DNA of 64,000 nt from Mycobacterium malmoense (GCF_019645855.1 NZ_CP080999.1:2356001-2420000), one strand, 5' to 3'. Positions 1 to 8,439 are shown, counted from the stretch's first letter. Translations and numbers: made by a program. The notes: generated by a model not told the origin, from the sequence alone.

Positions 1-185
1 GCCAGCTCGACGTCGCGCGAGCGCAACACCGTGCCGGGCTCGGCGTGCTGATAGCCGGGCGGCGGCTGGTAGAACGGGTCGTCGCAGGGCAGCAGCGGCC
101 GCACCTTGCGCTGCAGCTCCTCATGCGGTGGCCGGCCGATCCACTCCGCGCCACGTGTCCCTGCCAGATTGCCGAACTCAACCAT
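1..185 (-). CDS. Lipase-like protein, Rv1592c family (5' end only)
   Basis: Only the first 61 codons are inside the window; the gene runs off the left edge. The ATG at 185 is preceded by an AAGGGA-like ribosome site. The protein starts MVEFGNLAGTRGAEWIGRPP and continues with PLLPCDDPFYQPPPGYQ, which matches from memory the N-terminus of M. tuberculosis Rv1592c, a roughly 446-residue alpha/beta-hydrolase of the secretory lipase family. The catalytic region lies outside the window, so activity cannot be judged. It is transcribed in the same direction as nrtR downstream, with a 161-nt gap (186-346) in which I see no gene. Confidence 0.8.
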   Translation of the reverse strand, partial: MVEFGNLAGTRGAEWIGRPPHEELQRKVRPLLPCDDPFYQPPPGYQHAEPGTVLRSRDVEL

Positions 186-346
186 TGAGGATCCCTTCTT
201 GGCCTCGCGGCATTCTCGCGCATGAACGGGCGGTGGCCAAAACGTAATCGCCGCAATGTGAGCCAGTTCTCGTGGGCATCACCGCCGGCCCGGTCTCACC
301 CAACTTACCGGCGCGGCGTGGCCCTCGACGGTAACTCGGAGGTAGC

Positions 347-1069
347 TCAAAGCTGGCCGGGCGGCCGGAACGCGGCGAACTCGTCGGTCACCCGCAGCGA
401 CGAGTCGGTGAAGTGATACAGCGCCGCCGGACGCCCGCCGCTGCGGCCGGATTGTGCGATGGTGCCGGTCTGGCTGATGACCCCGCGCCGGACCAGGACC
501 CGCTGCAGATTTGTGGCGTCGACCTGGTACCCCAGCACGGCGCCGTAGATGTCGCGCAGCGCGGAAAGCGCGAATTCCCTTGGTGCCAAAGCAAACCCGA
601 TGTTGGTATACGACATCTTGGCGACCAGCCTGGCGCGGGCGTGGGCCACCATCGGTCCGTGATCGAACGCCATCGGCGGCAGCGAATTCACCGGATGCCA
701 GCGGGTGTCCGGCGGCAGCTCGGGGGTGGCGGGGGAGGGCACCAGGCCCAGGAAGGTCGACGCGATCACCCGGGTGCCCGGCACCCGGTGTGGGTCGGAG
801 AACACAGCGAGCTGTTCCAAGTGAGCCAGCTCTCGCAGGTCGACCTTTTCGGCCAGTTGGCGACGCACCGACGTGGTCAGGTCCTCGTGGTTGCGCAGCC
901 GCCCGCCCGGCAGCGACCACGCCCCCTTTTGCGGATCGCGGGCACGTTGCCATAACAGCACGTTCAGCTGCGGTTTTTCTGTTCGCGGGGCCTTCGTAAC
1001 CTGCTCGGTAGCCTGGCGAACCTGGAACACGACCGCAAGCACTTCGTGGGCGGTGCTACTATGGACCAT
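347..1069 (-). CDS. nrtR: NrtR-type Nudix repressor of NAD biosynthesis
   Basis: A 240-residue protein with an N-terminal Nudix-like domain (about residues 15-150; PQLNVLLWQRARDP, then WSLPGGRLRNHEDL) and a C-terminal winged-helix half (about 155-240; NLQRVLVRRGVISQTG). The Nudix box is degenerate: the usual REXXEE core reads VRRQLAEKV, as expected for a sensor rather than an active hydrolase. NrtR proteins are known to repress NAD genes and to release DNA on binding ADP-ribose-type ligands. The gene is divergent from nadA. The start at 1069 is preferred because TACAAT (complement of 1077-1082) lies 7 nt upstream, a leaderless arrangement; a longer reading frame extends into nadA on the opposite strand but is a shadow. 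The Rv1593c position supports the call. Confidence 0.85.
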   Translation of the reverse strand: MVHSSTAHEVLAVVFQVRQATEQVTKAPRTEKPQLNVLLWQRARDPQKGAWSLPGGRLRNHEDLTTSVRRQLAEKVDLRELAHLEQLAVFSDPHRVPGTRVIASTFLGLVPSPATPELPPDTRWHPVNSLPPMAFDHGPMVAHARARLVAKMSYTNIGFALAPREFALSALRDIYGAVLGYQVDATNLQRVLVRRGVISQTGTIAQSGRSGGRPAALYHFTDSSLRVTDEFAAFRPPGQL

Positions 1070-1070
1070 G

Positions 1071-1091
1071 TTTTCGATTGTAAGTCGAAAA
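1071..1091. promoter_or_regulatory. Candidate NrtR operator between nrtR and nadA
   Basis: Perfect inverted repeat TTTTCGA (1071-1077) and TCGAAAA (1085-1091) around a 7-nt spacer. The spacer contains ATTGTA/TACAAT, the likely -10 of nrtR. The nadA GTG at 1118 is 26 nt downstream on the other side. The position would allow one site to control both directions. Assignment to NrtR is inferred from the neighbouring gene. Confidence 0.7.
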
Positions 1092-1117
1092 CCTCCCGGA
1101 CGCGAAAGGATCTTTCC

Positions 1118-2167
1118 GTGACGGTTTTGACTCGCATGGACACGCTCGCGGACGACATGACTGCCCGTATCACCAACACGCCCGCCGGCTACGCCGGTGT
1201 GGACGGCGACGAGCAGTGGGCGGCCGAGGTCCGGCGGCTGGCGACGCTGCGCGGCGCCACCCTGCTCGCGCACAACTACCAGCTGCCCGCCATCCAAGAC
1301 GTCGCCGATCACGTGGGCGATTCGCTGGCGCTGTCGCGGATCGCCGCCGACGCGCCCGAGGACACCATCGTGTTCTGCGGCGTGCACTTCATGGCCGAGA
1401 CCGCCAAGATCCTGAGTCCGGCCAAGACCGTGCTCATTCCCGATCAGCGGGCGGGCTGCTCGCTGGCCGACTCGATCACCGCCGACGACCTGCGCGCCTG
1501 GAAGGACGAGCACCCCGGCGCCGTCGTCGTCTCCTACGTCAACACCACGGCCGCCGTGAAGGCGCTCACCGACATCTGCTGCACCTCGTCCAACGCGGTC
1601 GAGGTGGTCGAGTCCATAGACCCCGACCGCGAGGTGCTGTTCTGCCCGGACCAGTTCCTCGGTGCCCACGTCCGCCGGGTGACCGGCCGCAAGAACATTC
1701 ACGTCTGGGCTGGCGAATGCCACGTGCACGCCGGGATCAACGGCGACGAGCTCACCGGCCAGGCCCGCGCGAATCCCGATGCAGAACTGTACGTGCATCC
1801 CGAATGCGGTTGCGCCACTTCGGCTTTGTATCTTGCCGGTGAGGGTGCCTTCCCGCCGGATAGGGTGAAGATCCTATCCACCGGCGGCATGCTCGATGCG
1901 GCGCACCAGACACGGGCCCGCAAGGTGCTGGTGGCCACCGAAGTCGGCATGTTGCACCAACTACGCCGGGCCGCACCGGATGTCGACTTCCGCGCGGTCA
2001 ACGACCGCGCGTCGTGCAAGTACATGAAGATGATCACCCCCGCGGCCCTGTTGCGCTGCCTGGTGGATGGCGCGGACGAAGTTCACGTCGATCCGGAAAC
2101 CGCGGCGGCGGGCCGGCGCAGCGTGCAGCGGATGATCGAAATCGGCCAGCCGGGCGGCGGCGAATGA
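1118..2167 (+). CDS. nadA: Quinolinate synthase NadA
   Basis: Condenses iminoaspartate with dihydroxyacetone phosphate to quinolinate in the cytosol, the second step of de novo NAD synthesis. The 349-residue protein carries the three [4Fe-4S] cysteines in the expected contexts: C114 (RAGCSLADS), C201 (AGECHVHAG) and C300 (RASCKYMKM). The GTG at 1118 is chosen over upstream in-frame ATGs (from 1046) because it follows GAAAGGA (1104-1110) by 7 nt and gives the family length; the upstream codons would overlap the operator and nrtR. It overlaps nadB by ATGA at 2164-2167, so nadABC is a translationally coupled operon, probably repressed by NrtR. Confidence 0.95.
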   Translation: MTVLTRMDTLADDMTARITNTPAGYAGVDGDEQWAAEVRRLATLRGATLLAHNYQLPAIQDVADHVGDSLALSRIAADAPEDTIVFCGVHFMAETAKILSPAKTVLIPDQRAGCSLADSITADDLRAWKDEHPGAVVVSYVNTTAAVKALTDICCTSSNAVEVVESIDPDREVLFCPDQFLGAHVRRVTGRKNIHVWAGECHVHAGINGDELTGQARANPDAELYVHPECGCATSALYLAGEGAFPPDRVKILSTGGMLDAAHQTRARKVLVATEVGMLHQLRRAAPDVDFRAVNDRASCKYMKMITPAALLRCLVDGADEVHVDPETAAAGRRSVQRMIEIGQPGGGE

Positions 2168-3741
2168 CGGCGGGTCCGGCGTGGGCGCATACCGCCGACG
2201 TCGTCGTCATCGGCACCGGCGTCGCGGGATTGGCCGCTGCGCTGGCCGCCCATCGCGCCGGCCGCAGCGTCGTCGTCCTTTCCAAGGCGGACCAGGCGCG
2301 CGGGGTGACCGCGACCCACTACGCCCAGGGCGGCATCGCGGTGGTCTTACCCGACAACGACGACTCCGTGGATGCCCACGTCGCCGACACCCTGGCCGCG
2401 GGCGCGGGCCTGTGCGACCCCGAGGCGGTGCGCTCGATCGTCGGCGACGGCTACCGCGCCGTCGCCGAGTTGGTCGGTGACGGGGCACGATTCGACGAAT
2501 CCGTCCCCGGCCGTTGGGATTTGACGCGCGAAGGCGGTCACTCGCGGCGACGCATCGTGCACGCCGGCGGCGACGCCACCGGCGCCGAGGTCCAGCGCGC
2601 GCTCGACCACGCCGCGGCGATGCTGGACATCCGCACCAGCCACGTGGCGCTGCGGGTGTTGCACGACGGTACGGCCGTGACCGGCGTGTTGGTGGGCAGC
2701 CCGGACGGGTACGGGATCGTCAACGCGCCCGCGGTGATCCTGGCCTCCGGCGGGCTTGGGCACCTCTACGGCGCGACCACCAATCCCGACGGCTCCACCG
2801 GCGACGGGATCGCGTTGGCGCTGTGGGCCGGCGTCGCGGTCAGCGATCTCGAGTTCATCCAGTTCCACCCGACGATGCTGTTCGGCGTTGGGACCGGTGG
2901 GCGGCGTCCGCTGGTCACCGAGGCCGTTCGCGGTGAGGGCGCGATACTGCTTGACGGGCAAGGCAATTCGGTCACGGCCGGCGTTCACCCGATGGGCGAC
3001 CTGGCGCCGCGCGACGTCGTCGCGGCGGCCATCGACGCGCGGCTGAAGGCCACCGGCGACCCGTGCGTCTTCCTCGACGCGCGCGGCATCGCGGGCTTTG
3101 AGGTTCGATTCCCCACCGTCACCGCCGCGTGCCGGGCGGCCGGCATCGACCCCGGCCGCGAGCCGATCCCGGTGGTTCCCGGGGCGCACTACAGCTGCGG
3201 CGGCGTCGTCACCGACGTGCACGGGCGGACCGAACTGCCCGGGCTGTTCGCGGCCGGCGAGGTGGCCCGCACCGGAATGCACGGCGCCAACCGCTTGGCG
3301 TCCAACAGCCTGCTGGAAGGTTTGGTGGTCGGGGGGAGGGCCGGCAAGGCCGCGGCCGCGCACGCGGCGGCGGCCGGGCGTTGCCGCGCGACGGTGCCCG
3401 AGCCCATCGCCCACACCGCGCCGGAACGCGGCGAACTGCAACGCGCGATGAGCCTCGACGCCTCGGTGGTCCGCGACGCCGCCGGGCTAAACCGGTTGTC
3501 CAACAAGCTCTCCCAGGCGCGGGTCCGCACGGTGGCGGGTCGCCGGGATTTCGAAGACGTCGCGTTGACGCTGGCCGCCCGGGCGGTGGCCGCGGCGGCC
3601 TTGGCGCGCAACGAAAGCCGGGGTTGCCACCACCGCGCCGAGTACGCGGACGCGGCGCCGGAACAAGCCCGCGGCGGCGTCCTCCGGCTGGCCGACAACC
3701 AAGACTCGGTGCTGGTGGAGGCGTTGGCGGCGGTGGGCTGA
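2164..3741 (+). CDS. nadB: L-aspartate oxidase NadB
   Basis: FAD enzyme that oxidises L-aspartate to iminoaspartate, the substrate of NadA. The 525-residue protein opens with the dinucleotide-binding motif VVVIGTGVAGLAAALAAHRA (about residues 13-32), followed by the flavoprotein HYAQGGIA segment. Later come the family segments FIQFHPTMLFG, ARDVV-like APRDVVAAAI, HYSCGGVVTD and GLFAAGEVA with the GANRLASNSLLEGLV signature. Length is typical. It starts with an ATGA overlap with nadA and ends 2 nt before nadC, consistent with one transcript. Confidence 0.95.
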   Translation: MTAGPAWAHTADVVVIGTGVAGLAAALAAHRAGRSVVVLSKADQARGVTATHYAQGGIAVVLPDNDDSVDAHVADTLAAGAGLCDPEAVRSIVGDGYRAVAELVGDGARFDESVPGRWDLTREGGHSRRRIVHAGGDATGAEVQRALDHAAAMLDIRTSHVALRVLHDGTAVTGVLVGSPDGYGIVNAPAVILASGGLGHLYGATTNPDGSTGDGIALALWAGVAVSDLEFIQFHPTMLFGVGTGGRRPLVTEAVRGEGAILLDGQGNSVTAGVHPMGDLAPRDVVAAAIDARLKATGDPCVFLDARGIAGFEVRFPTVTAACRAAGIDPGREPIPVVPGAHYSCGGVVTDVHGRTELPGLFAAGEVARTGMHGANRLASNSLLEGLVVGGRAGKAAAAHAAAAGRCRATVPEPIAHTAPERGELQRAMSLDASVVRDAAGLNRLSNKLSQARVRTVAGRRDFEDVALTLAARAVAAAALARNESRGCHHRAEYADAAPEQARGGVLRLADNQDSVLVEALAAVG

Positions 3742-3743
3742 CG

Positions 3744-4598
3744 ATGCTGTCCGACTGCGAACTCGCCGCCGCCCGCGACGCCATCCGCCGGGGCCTGGAC
3801 GAGGATCTGCGTTACGGGTCCGACGTCACCACGCTGGCCACGGTGCCCGCCGGCGCGGTGGCCACGGCGTCGATGGTGCCCCGCGAGCCGGGCGTGATCG
3901 CCGGGGTGGACGTCGCGCTGCTGGTGCTCGACGAGGTGCTCGGCGCCGGGGGCTATCACGTGCTCGACCGCGTCGAGGACGGTGCCCGGTTGCAGCCCGG
4001 TGAATCGCTGTTGACGGTGCATGCGGAGACCCGTGGCCTGCTGACCGCCGAGCGGACCATGCTGAACCTGATCTGCCACCTGTCGGGGATCGCCACTGCG
4101 ACCGCGGCGTGGGTCGACGCGGTGCAGGGCACCAAGGCGAAGGTCCGCGACACCCGCAAAACCCTCCCGGGCCTGCGGGTGCTGCAGAAATACGCGGTGC
4201 GGGTCGGCGGGGGACTCAATCACCGCCTGGGGCTTGGCGACGCGGCGCTGATCAAGGACAACCACGTCGCGGCCGCGGGCTCAGCGGTCGAAGCGCTGCG
4301 GGCGGTCCGTGAAGCGGCCCCCGACCTGCCGTGCGAGGTCGAAGTGGACTCCCTCGAGCAGCTCGATGCGGTGCTGGACGAAAAGCCCGAACTGGTCTTG
4401 CTGGACAACTTCCCGGTGTGGCAGACGCAGATCGCCGTGCAGCGCCGCGACACCCGGGCACCCGCGGTGCTGCTGGAGTCGTCCGGGGGCCTCAGCCTTG
4501 AGAACGCGGCGACCTACGCCGCGACCGGCGTGGATTACCTGGCCGTCGGTGCGCTGACCCACTCGGTGCGCGCACTCGATATCGGTTTGGACATGTAG
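3744..4598 (+). CDS. nadC: Nicotinate-nucleotide pyrophosphorylase NadC
   Basis: Quinolinate phosphoribosyltransferase, which converts quinolinate and PRPP to nicotinate mononucleotide with loss of CO2. The 284-residue protein has the catalytic stretch RDTRKTLPGLR (about residue 137), the GGGLNHRLGL loop, the LIKDNH motif and the C-terminal VDYLAVGALTHS barrel strand. The length matches the family. ATG 3744 lies 2 nt after the nadB stop. It is the last gene of nadABC and is followed by the repeat-rich intergenic segment. Confidence 0.95.
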   Translation: MLSDCELAAARDAIRRGLDEDLRYGSDVTTLATVPAGAVATASMVPREPGVIAGVDVALLVLDEVLGAGGYHVLDRVEDGARLQPGESLLTVHAETRGLLTAERTMLNLICHLSGIATATAAWVDAVQGTKAKVRDTRKTLPGLRVLQKYAVRVGGGLNHRLGLGDAALIKDNHVAAAGSAVEALRAVREAAPDLPCEVEVDSLEQLDAVLDEKPELVLLDNFPVWQTQIAVQRRDTRAPAVLLESSGGLSLENAATYAATGVDYLAVGALTHSVRALDIGLDM

Positions 4599-4614
4599 GC
4601 CCGGCGCTCTCGTA

Positions 4615-4686
4615 TGAGTTCAGGGCGTCGCGCGTGAGTCCACGGCTTTCGGTGTGAGTTCAGGGCGTCGCGCGTGAGTCCACGGC
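4615..4686. repeat. 32-bp direct repeat, two copies, downstream of nadC
   Basis: An identical 32-bp unit (begins TGAGTTCAGGGCGTCG, ends GAGTCCACGGC) occupies 4615-4646 and 4655-4686, separated by 8 bp (period 40 bp). The junction segment 4640-4658 is the exact reverse complement of 4795-4813 in the neighbouring array. The remaining 4687-4720 contains a small GGCGGAA/TTCCGCC hairpin (4684-4690 with 4703-4709). Confidence 0.8.
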
Positions 4687-4720
4687 GGAAAAATCGCCCA
4701 GATTCCGCCCTGCACGCACA

Positions 4721-4810
4721 CCGAAAGCCGTCGGCTCACACTGAAGGCCGTCGGCTCACACTGAAGGCCGTCGGCTCACACTGAAGGCCGCCGGCTCACA
4801 CCGAAAGCCG
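4721..4810. repeat. 20-bp tandem repeat, 4.5 units, before the Rv1598c homologue
   Basis: Units of 20 bp (type CTGAAGGCCGTCGGCTCACA) run at 4721-4740, 4741-4760, 4761-4780 and 4781-4800, plus a half unit 4801-4810. The two middle units are identical; the outer ones carry C/T and A/G changes. The array ends 17 bp before the stop of the minus-strand gene at 4828, between two convergent genes. Confidence 0.85.
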
Positions 4811-4827
4811 TGGCCCGCCGCGGCGGC

Positions 4828-5247
4828 TCAGGCGATATCGCCGACCAACACCGCCATGCGGCGCAATTGCAGCCGCACCAACCAGGGCAACCCTTGAGCG
4901 TCCGGGCCGTCGGAGCCGGCGGGCAGAATCCGCGGATTGGTGATGTGCACCTCGCGGCGGGTAAAGCGCAGGTTGGCCTCGCCCGCGGCCAGCACGTTCT
5001 TGACCCAGTCGGTTTTCCCATGGCCCAGCGCGATCGCCAGCACGTTGCCTTTGCGGTAGGCCGTCACGATGGTTTTGTACGGCTTGCCGGACTTGCGACC
5101 GCGATGCTCGATGGTTGCGGTTCCGGGCAGGTAGCGGGCGATCGGTTTGAGCGCCGGGTTGACGTATTTGACCTGAAAGTTCTCGAACCAGGGCGGATAC
5201 ACCATCGGGATGCCCGGGGCGTTATTCGGGTGATCCTTTGCGGACAT
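4828..5247 (-). CDS. Deazaflavin-dependent nitroreductase family protein (Rv1598c-like)
   Basis: A 139-residue protein of the DUF385/Ddn split-barrel family, which in actinobacteria bind F420 or related cofactors. Recognisable parts are PPWFENFQVKYVNPALKPIA near the start, the core ATIEHRGRKSGKPYKTIVTA, then VLAIALGHGKTDWVKNVLAAG and the C-terminal LRFTRREVHITNPRIL. The ATG at 5247 gives the normal family length. It sits alone between convergent nadC and divergent hisD, at the Rv1598c position. Substrate is unknown. Confidence 0.8.
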   Translation of the reverse strand: MSAKDHPNNAPGIPMVYPPWFENFQVKYVNPALKPIARYLPGTATIEHRGRKSGKPYKTIVTAYRKGNVLAIALGHGKTDWVKNVLAAGEANLRFTRREVHITNPRILPAGSDGPDAQGLPWLVRLQLRRMAVLVGDIA

Positions 5248-5290
5248 GGCGGCCACACTACCGGTCGGATATCCACTTGAGCTGCTCTGG

Positions 5291-5296
5291 GACAAT
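5291..5296 (+). promoter_or_regulatory. Candidate -10 element of the his operon (leaderless)
   Basis: GACAAT ends 7 nt before the GTG of hisD, so transcription would start at or near the start codon. The same GACAAT-N7-start layout occurs before pdtaR (38506-38511). No convincing -35 is seen. Inference from spacing only. Confidence 0.4.
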
Positions 5297-5303
5297 GGAG
5301 ACC

Positions 5304-6698
5304 GTGAGTCCCACCCAACCGTCGCCGATGGCCCGCATTGACCTGCGGGGCGCGGAGCTGACGGCCGCCCGATTGCGGGCCACGCTGCCACGCGGTGGCA
5401 CCGACGTGGAGGCCGTGTTGCCCCGGGTGCGGCCGATCGTGCAGGCCGTCGCCGAGCGCGGGGCCGAGGCGGCGTTGGAGTTCGGGGCGTCGTTCGACGG
5501 GGTGCGGCCCGCCGCCGTCCGGGTGCCCGCCGTCGCGCTGGAGGCAGCGCTGGCCGGGCTGGACGCCGATGTCCGGGATGCGCTGCAGGTGATGATCGAA
5601 CGCACCCGCGCCGTGCACGCCAATCAGCGTCGCACCGACGTCACCACCACGCTCGGGCCGGGCGCGACGGTCACCGAGCGGTGGGTTCCCGTCGAGCGGG
5701 TGGGCCTGTATGTGCCCGGCGGCAACGCCGTGTACCCGTCCAGCGTGGTGATGAACGTGGTGCCGGCGCAGGCCGCCGGCGTCGGCTCGCTGGTGGTGGC
5801 CAGTCCGCCACAGGCGGAGTTTGACGGGTTGCCCCATCCGACGATCCTGGCCGCGGCCCGGCTGCTGGGCGTCGACGAGGTGTGGGCCGTGGGCGGGGCG
5901 CAGGCGGTGGCGCTGCTGGCCTACGGCGGCACCGACACCGGGGTCGAATGGCCCGGCTTCTCAGCGGACCGAACACGGTCCGCATCGTCGCCGGACGCAG
6001 GCGCCGAACTCGTGCCCGTCGACATGATCACCGGCCCCGGCAACATCTACGTCACCGCCGCCAAGCGGCTGTGCCGCTCCCGGGTGGGCATCGACGCCGA
6101 GGCCGGGCCGACGGAGATCGCCATCCTCGCCGACCACACCGCCGACCCGGCGCACGTGGCCGCCGACCTGATCAGCCAGGCCGAGCACGACGAGATGGCG
6201 GCCAGCGTGCTGGTGACCCCGAGCGAGGACCTGGCCGCCGCCGCCGAGCGTGAATTGGCCGCCCAGCTGCACACCACGGTGCACCGCGAGCGGGTGACCG
6301 CCGCGCTGGGTGGGCGCCAATCGGCGACCATCCTGGTCGACGACCTGGACGCCGGCGTCAAGGTCGTCAACGCCTACGCGCCCGAACACCTGGAGATTCA
6401 GACCGTCGACGCGGGGCGGATCGCGGACCGAATACGTTCGGCCGGAGCCATTTTCGTCGGTCCGTGGGCACCCGTGAGCCTCGGTGACTATTGTGCCGGA
6501 TCCAACCATGTGCTACCGACCGCGGGCTGCGCCCGCCACTCCAGCGGCCTGTCGGTGCAGACGTTCCTGCGCGGCATCCACGTCGTCGACTACACGGAGG
6601 CGGCGCTCAAAGACGTCTCCGGGCACGTGATCACGCTGGCCGAGGCCGAGGACCTGCCGGCGCACGGCGAGGCGATACGGCGGAGGTTCGAGCGATGA
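5304..6698 (+). CDS. hisD: Histidinol dehydrogenase HisD
   Basis: Zn-dependent enzyme that oxidises histidinol to histidine via histidinal in two NAD-linked steps. About 464 residues from the GTG at 5304. Family blocks: VPVERVGLYVPGGNAVYPSS, EVWAVGGAQAVALLAYG, MITGPGNIYVTAAKR, EAGPTEIAILAD, the zinc/base region LISQAEHDEMA, AYAPEHLEI and GDYCAGSNHVLPTAG. Compared with the M. tuberculosis enzyme as I recall it, there are about 20 extra residues near 5945-6010. Start choice: GACAAT (5291-5296) lies 7 nt before the GTG, suggesting a leaderless mRNA; ATG 5295 and ATG 5328 are alternatives. First gene of the his operon. Confidence 0.93.
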   Translation: MSPTQPSPMARIDLRGAELTAARLRATLPRGGTDVEAVLPRVRPIVQAVAERGAEAALEFGASFDGVRPAAVRVPAVALEAALAGLDADVRDALQVMIERTRAVHANQRRTDVTTTLGPGATVTERWVPVERVGLYVPGGNAVYPSSVVMNVVPAQAAGVGSLVVASPPQAEFDGLPHPTILAAARLLGVDEVWAVGGAQAVALLAYGGTDTGVEWPGFSADRTRSASSPDAGAELVPVDMITGPGNIYVTAAKRLCRSRVGIDAEAGPTEIAILADHTADPAHVAADLISQAEHDEMAASVLVTPSEDLAAAAERELAAQLHTTVHRERVTAALGGRQSATILVDDLDAGVKVVNAYAPEHLEIQTVDAGRIADRIRSAGAIFVGPWAPVSLGDYCAGSNHVLPTAGCARHSSGLSVQTFLRGIHVVDYTEAALKDVSGHVITLAEAEDLPAHGEAIRRRFER

Positions 6699-7828
6699 GC
6701 GTACCTAAGCCCACGCTGGACGACCTGCCGCTGCGCGACGACCTGCGCGGCAAATCACCCTACGGCGCACCGCAATTGGCGGTTCCGGTGCGGCTGAACA
6801 CCAACGAGAACCCGCACCCGCCCACCCAGGCGCTCGTCGACGACGTGGTGCGCTCGGTGAGCGAGGCCGCCGCGGACCTGCACCGCTACCCCGACCGCGA
6901 CGTGGTGGCCCTGCGCCGCGACCTGGCAAGCTACCTCACCGCGCAGACCGGCACCCGGCTTGGCGTCGAAAACCTTTGGGCAGCCAACGGTTCCAACGAG
7001 ATCCTGCAACAGCTGCTGCAGGCGTTCGGCGGCCCGGGGCGCAGCGCGATCGGGTTCGTCCCGTCCTACTCAATGCACCCGATCATCGCCGACGCCACCC
7101 GCACCGAATGGCTCGAGGCCGCCCGCGCCGACGACTTCGGCCTCGACGCCGATGCCGCCGTGGCCGCCGTCGCCGACGGGCGACCCGACGTGGTGTTCAT
7201 CGCCAGCCCCAACAACCCGTCGGGACAGAGCGTTTCGCAGACGGATCTGCGGCGGCTGCTCGACGTGGTTCCGGGCATCCTGATCGTCGACGAGGCCTAC
7301 GGCGAGTTCTCCTCACAGCCCAGCGCGGTGGCGCTCGTCGAGGAATACCCGGCCAAGCTCGTCGTCACCCGCACCATGAGCAAGGCGTTCGCCTTCGCCG
7401 GCGGCCGGCTCGGGTATCTGGTCGCCACGCCGGCGGTGATCGACGCGATGCTGCTGGTGCGGCTGCCCTATCACCTGTCGTCGGTCACCCAGGCCGCCGC
7501 CCGGGCCGCGCTGCGGCACGCCGACGACACGTTGGCCAGCGTGGCCACGTTGATCGCCGAACGCGAACGCGTCACGACGGCCTTGAGCGGCATGGGCTTT
7601 CGGGTGATCCCGAGCGACGCCAACTTCGTGCTGTTCGGCGAGTTCGCCGACGCACCGGCCGCCTGGCAGCGCTACCTGGACGCCGGCATCCTGATCCGCG
7701 ACGTCGGGATCCCCGGCTACCTGCGCGCCACCACGGGCCTGGCCGACGAGAACGACGCGTTCCTACGGGCCAGCGCCCAGATCGCGGCCACCGAACTGGT
7801 CCCAGCCACCCCCATAGGAGCCCCGTGA
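6695..7828 (+). CDS. hisC: Histidinol-phosphate aminotransferase HisC
   Basis: PLP enzyme that transaminates imidazole-acetol phosphate with glutamate to histidinol phosphate. The 377-residue class I/II aminotransferase has NTNENPHPP near the N-terminus, NGSNEILQQL, the FIASPNNPSGQS motif, IVDEAYGEF and the Schiff-base lysine in TMSKAFAFAGGRLGY. An ATGA overlap with hisD and a GTGA overlap with hisB show tight coupling in the his operon. Confidence 0.95.
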   Translation: MSVPKPTLDDLPLRDDLRGKSPYGAPQLAVPVRLNTNENPHPPTQALVDDVVRSVSEAAADLHRYPDRDVVALRRDLASYLTAQTGTRLGVENLWAANGSNEILQQLLQAFGGPGRSAIGFVPSYSMHPIIADATRTEWLEAARADDFGLDADAAVAAVADGRPDVVFIASPNNPSGQSVSQTDLRRLLDVVPGILIVDEAYGEFSSQPSAVALVEEYPAKLVVTRTMSKAFAFAGGRLGYLVATPAVIDAMLLVRLPYHLSSVTQAAARAALRHADDTLASVATLIAERERVTTALSGMGFRVIPSDANFVLFGEFADAPAAWQRYLDAGILIRDVGIPGYLRATTGLADENDAFLRASAQIAATELVPATPIGAP

Positions 7829-8439
7829 CCGCCACCCGCCGCGCACGAATCGAACGCCGCACCAAGGAATCCGACATCGTCATCGAGCTCGACCTCGACG
7901 GCACCGGGCAGGTCCACGTCGACACCGGTGTGCCGTTCTACGACCACATGCTGACGGCGCTGGGCAGCCACGCCAGCTTCGACCTGACCGTGCGCACCGA
8001 GGGCGACCTGGAGATCGAGGGGCACCACACCATCGAGGACACCGCGATCGCGCTGGGCCAGGCCCTAGGGCAGGCCCTCGGCGACAAGAAGGGCATCCGC
8101 CGGTTCGGGGATGCTTTCATCCCGATGGACGAGGCGCTGGCCCACGCCGCGGTCGACGTGTCCGGGCGGCCCTACTGCGTGCACACCGGGGAGCCGGATC
8201 ACCTGCAGCACACCACCATTGCCGGCAGCTCGGTGCCCTACCACACGGTCATCAACCGGCACGTGTTCGAAACGCTGGCCGCCAACGCCCGCATCGCGCT
8301 GCACGTGCGCGTGCTGTACGGGCGCGACCCGCACCACATCACCGAGGCGCAGTACAAGGCCGTGGCCCGCGCGTTGCGCCAGGCGGTCGAACCCGATCCC
8401 CGGGTGTTGGGCGTGCCATCCACTAAAGGTGTTCTGTGA
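7825..8439 (+). CDS. hisB: Imidazoleglycerol-phosphate dehydratase HisB
   Basis: Mn-dependent dehydratase that makes imidazole-acetol phosphate, the HisC substrate. The 204-residue monofunctional form (no phosphatase domain) carries the paired metal motifs HHTIEDTAIALG (about residue 71) and DPHHITEAQYKAVARAL (about 171), plus VPFYDHMLTALGSHA and GEPDHLQHTTIAGSS. GTG 7825 overlaps the hisC stop by GTGA. The N-terminus is a few residues shorter than in M. tuberculosis as I recall it. Confidence 0.95.
   Translation: MTATRRARIERRTKESDIVIELDLDGTGQVHVDTGVPFYDHMLTALGSHASFDLTVRTEGDLEIEGHHTIEDTAIALGQALGQALGDKKGIRRFGDAFIPMDEALAHAAVDVSGRPYCVHTGEPDHLQHTTIAGSSVPYHTVINRHVFETLAANARIALHVRVLYGRDPHHITEAQYKAVARALRQAVEPDPRVLGVPSTKGVL

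Noticed and set aside
347..1798. Long minus-strand frame extending nrtR across nadA (483 codons)
   Set aside because: Only the last 240 codons resemble a protein family; the upstream part is antisense to conserved nadA and lacks a ribosome site.
2347..3441. Long minus-strand frame opposite nadB (364 codons)
   Set aside because: High-GC shadow frame; no family features and fully opposite a conserved enzyme.
4721..4810. Tandem 20-bp units considered as a CRISPR array
   Set aside because: Units are contiguous with no unique spacers, and no cas genes are nearby.
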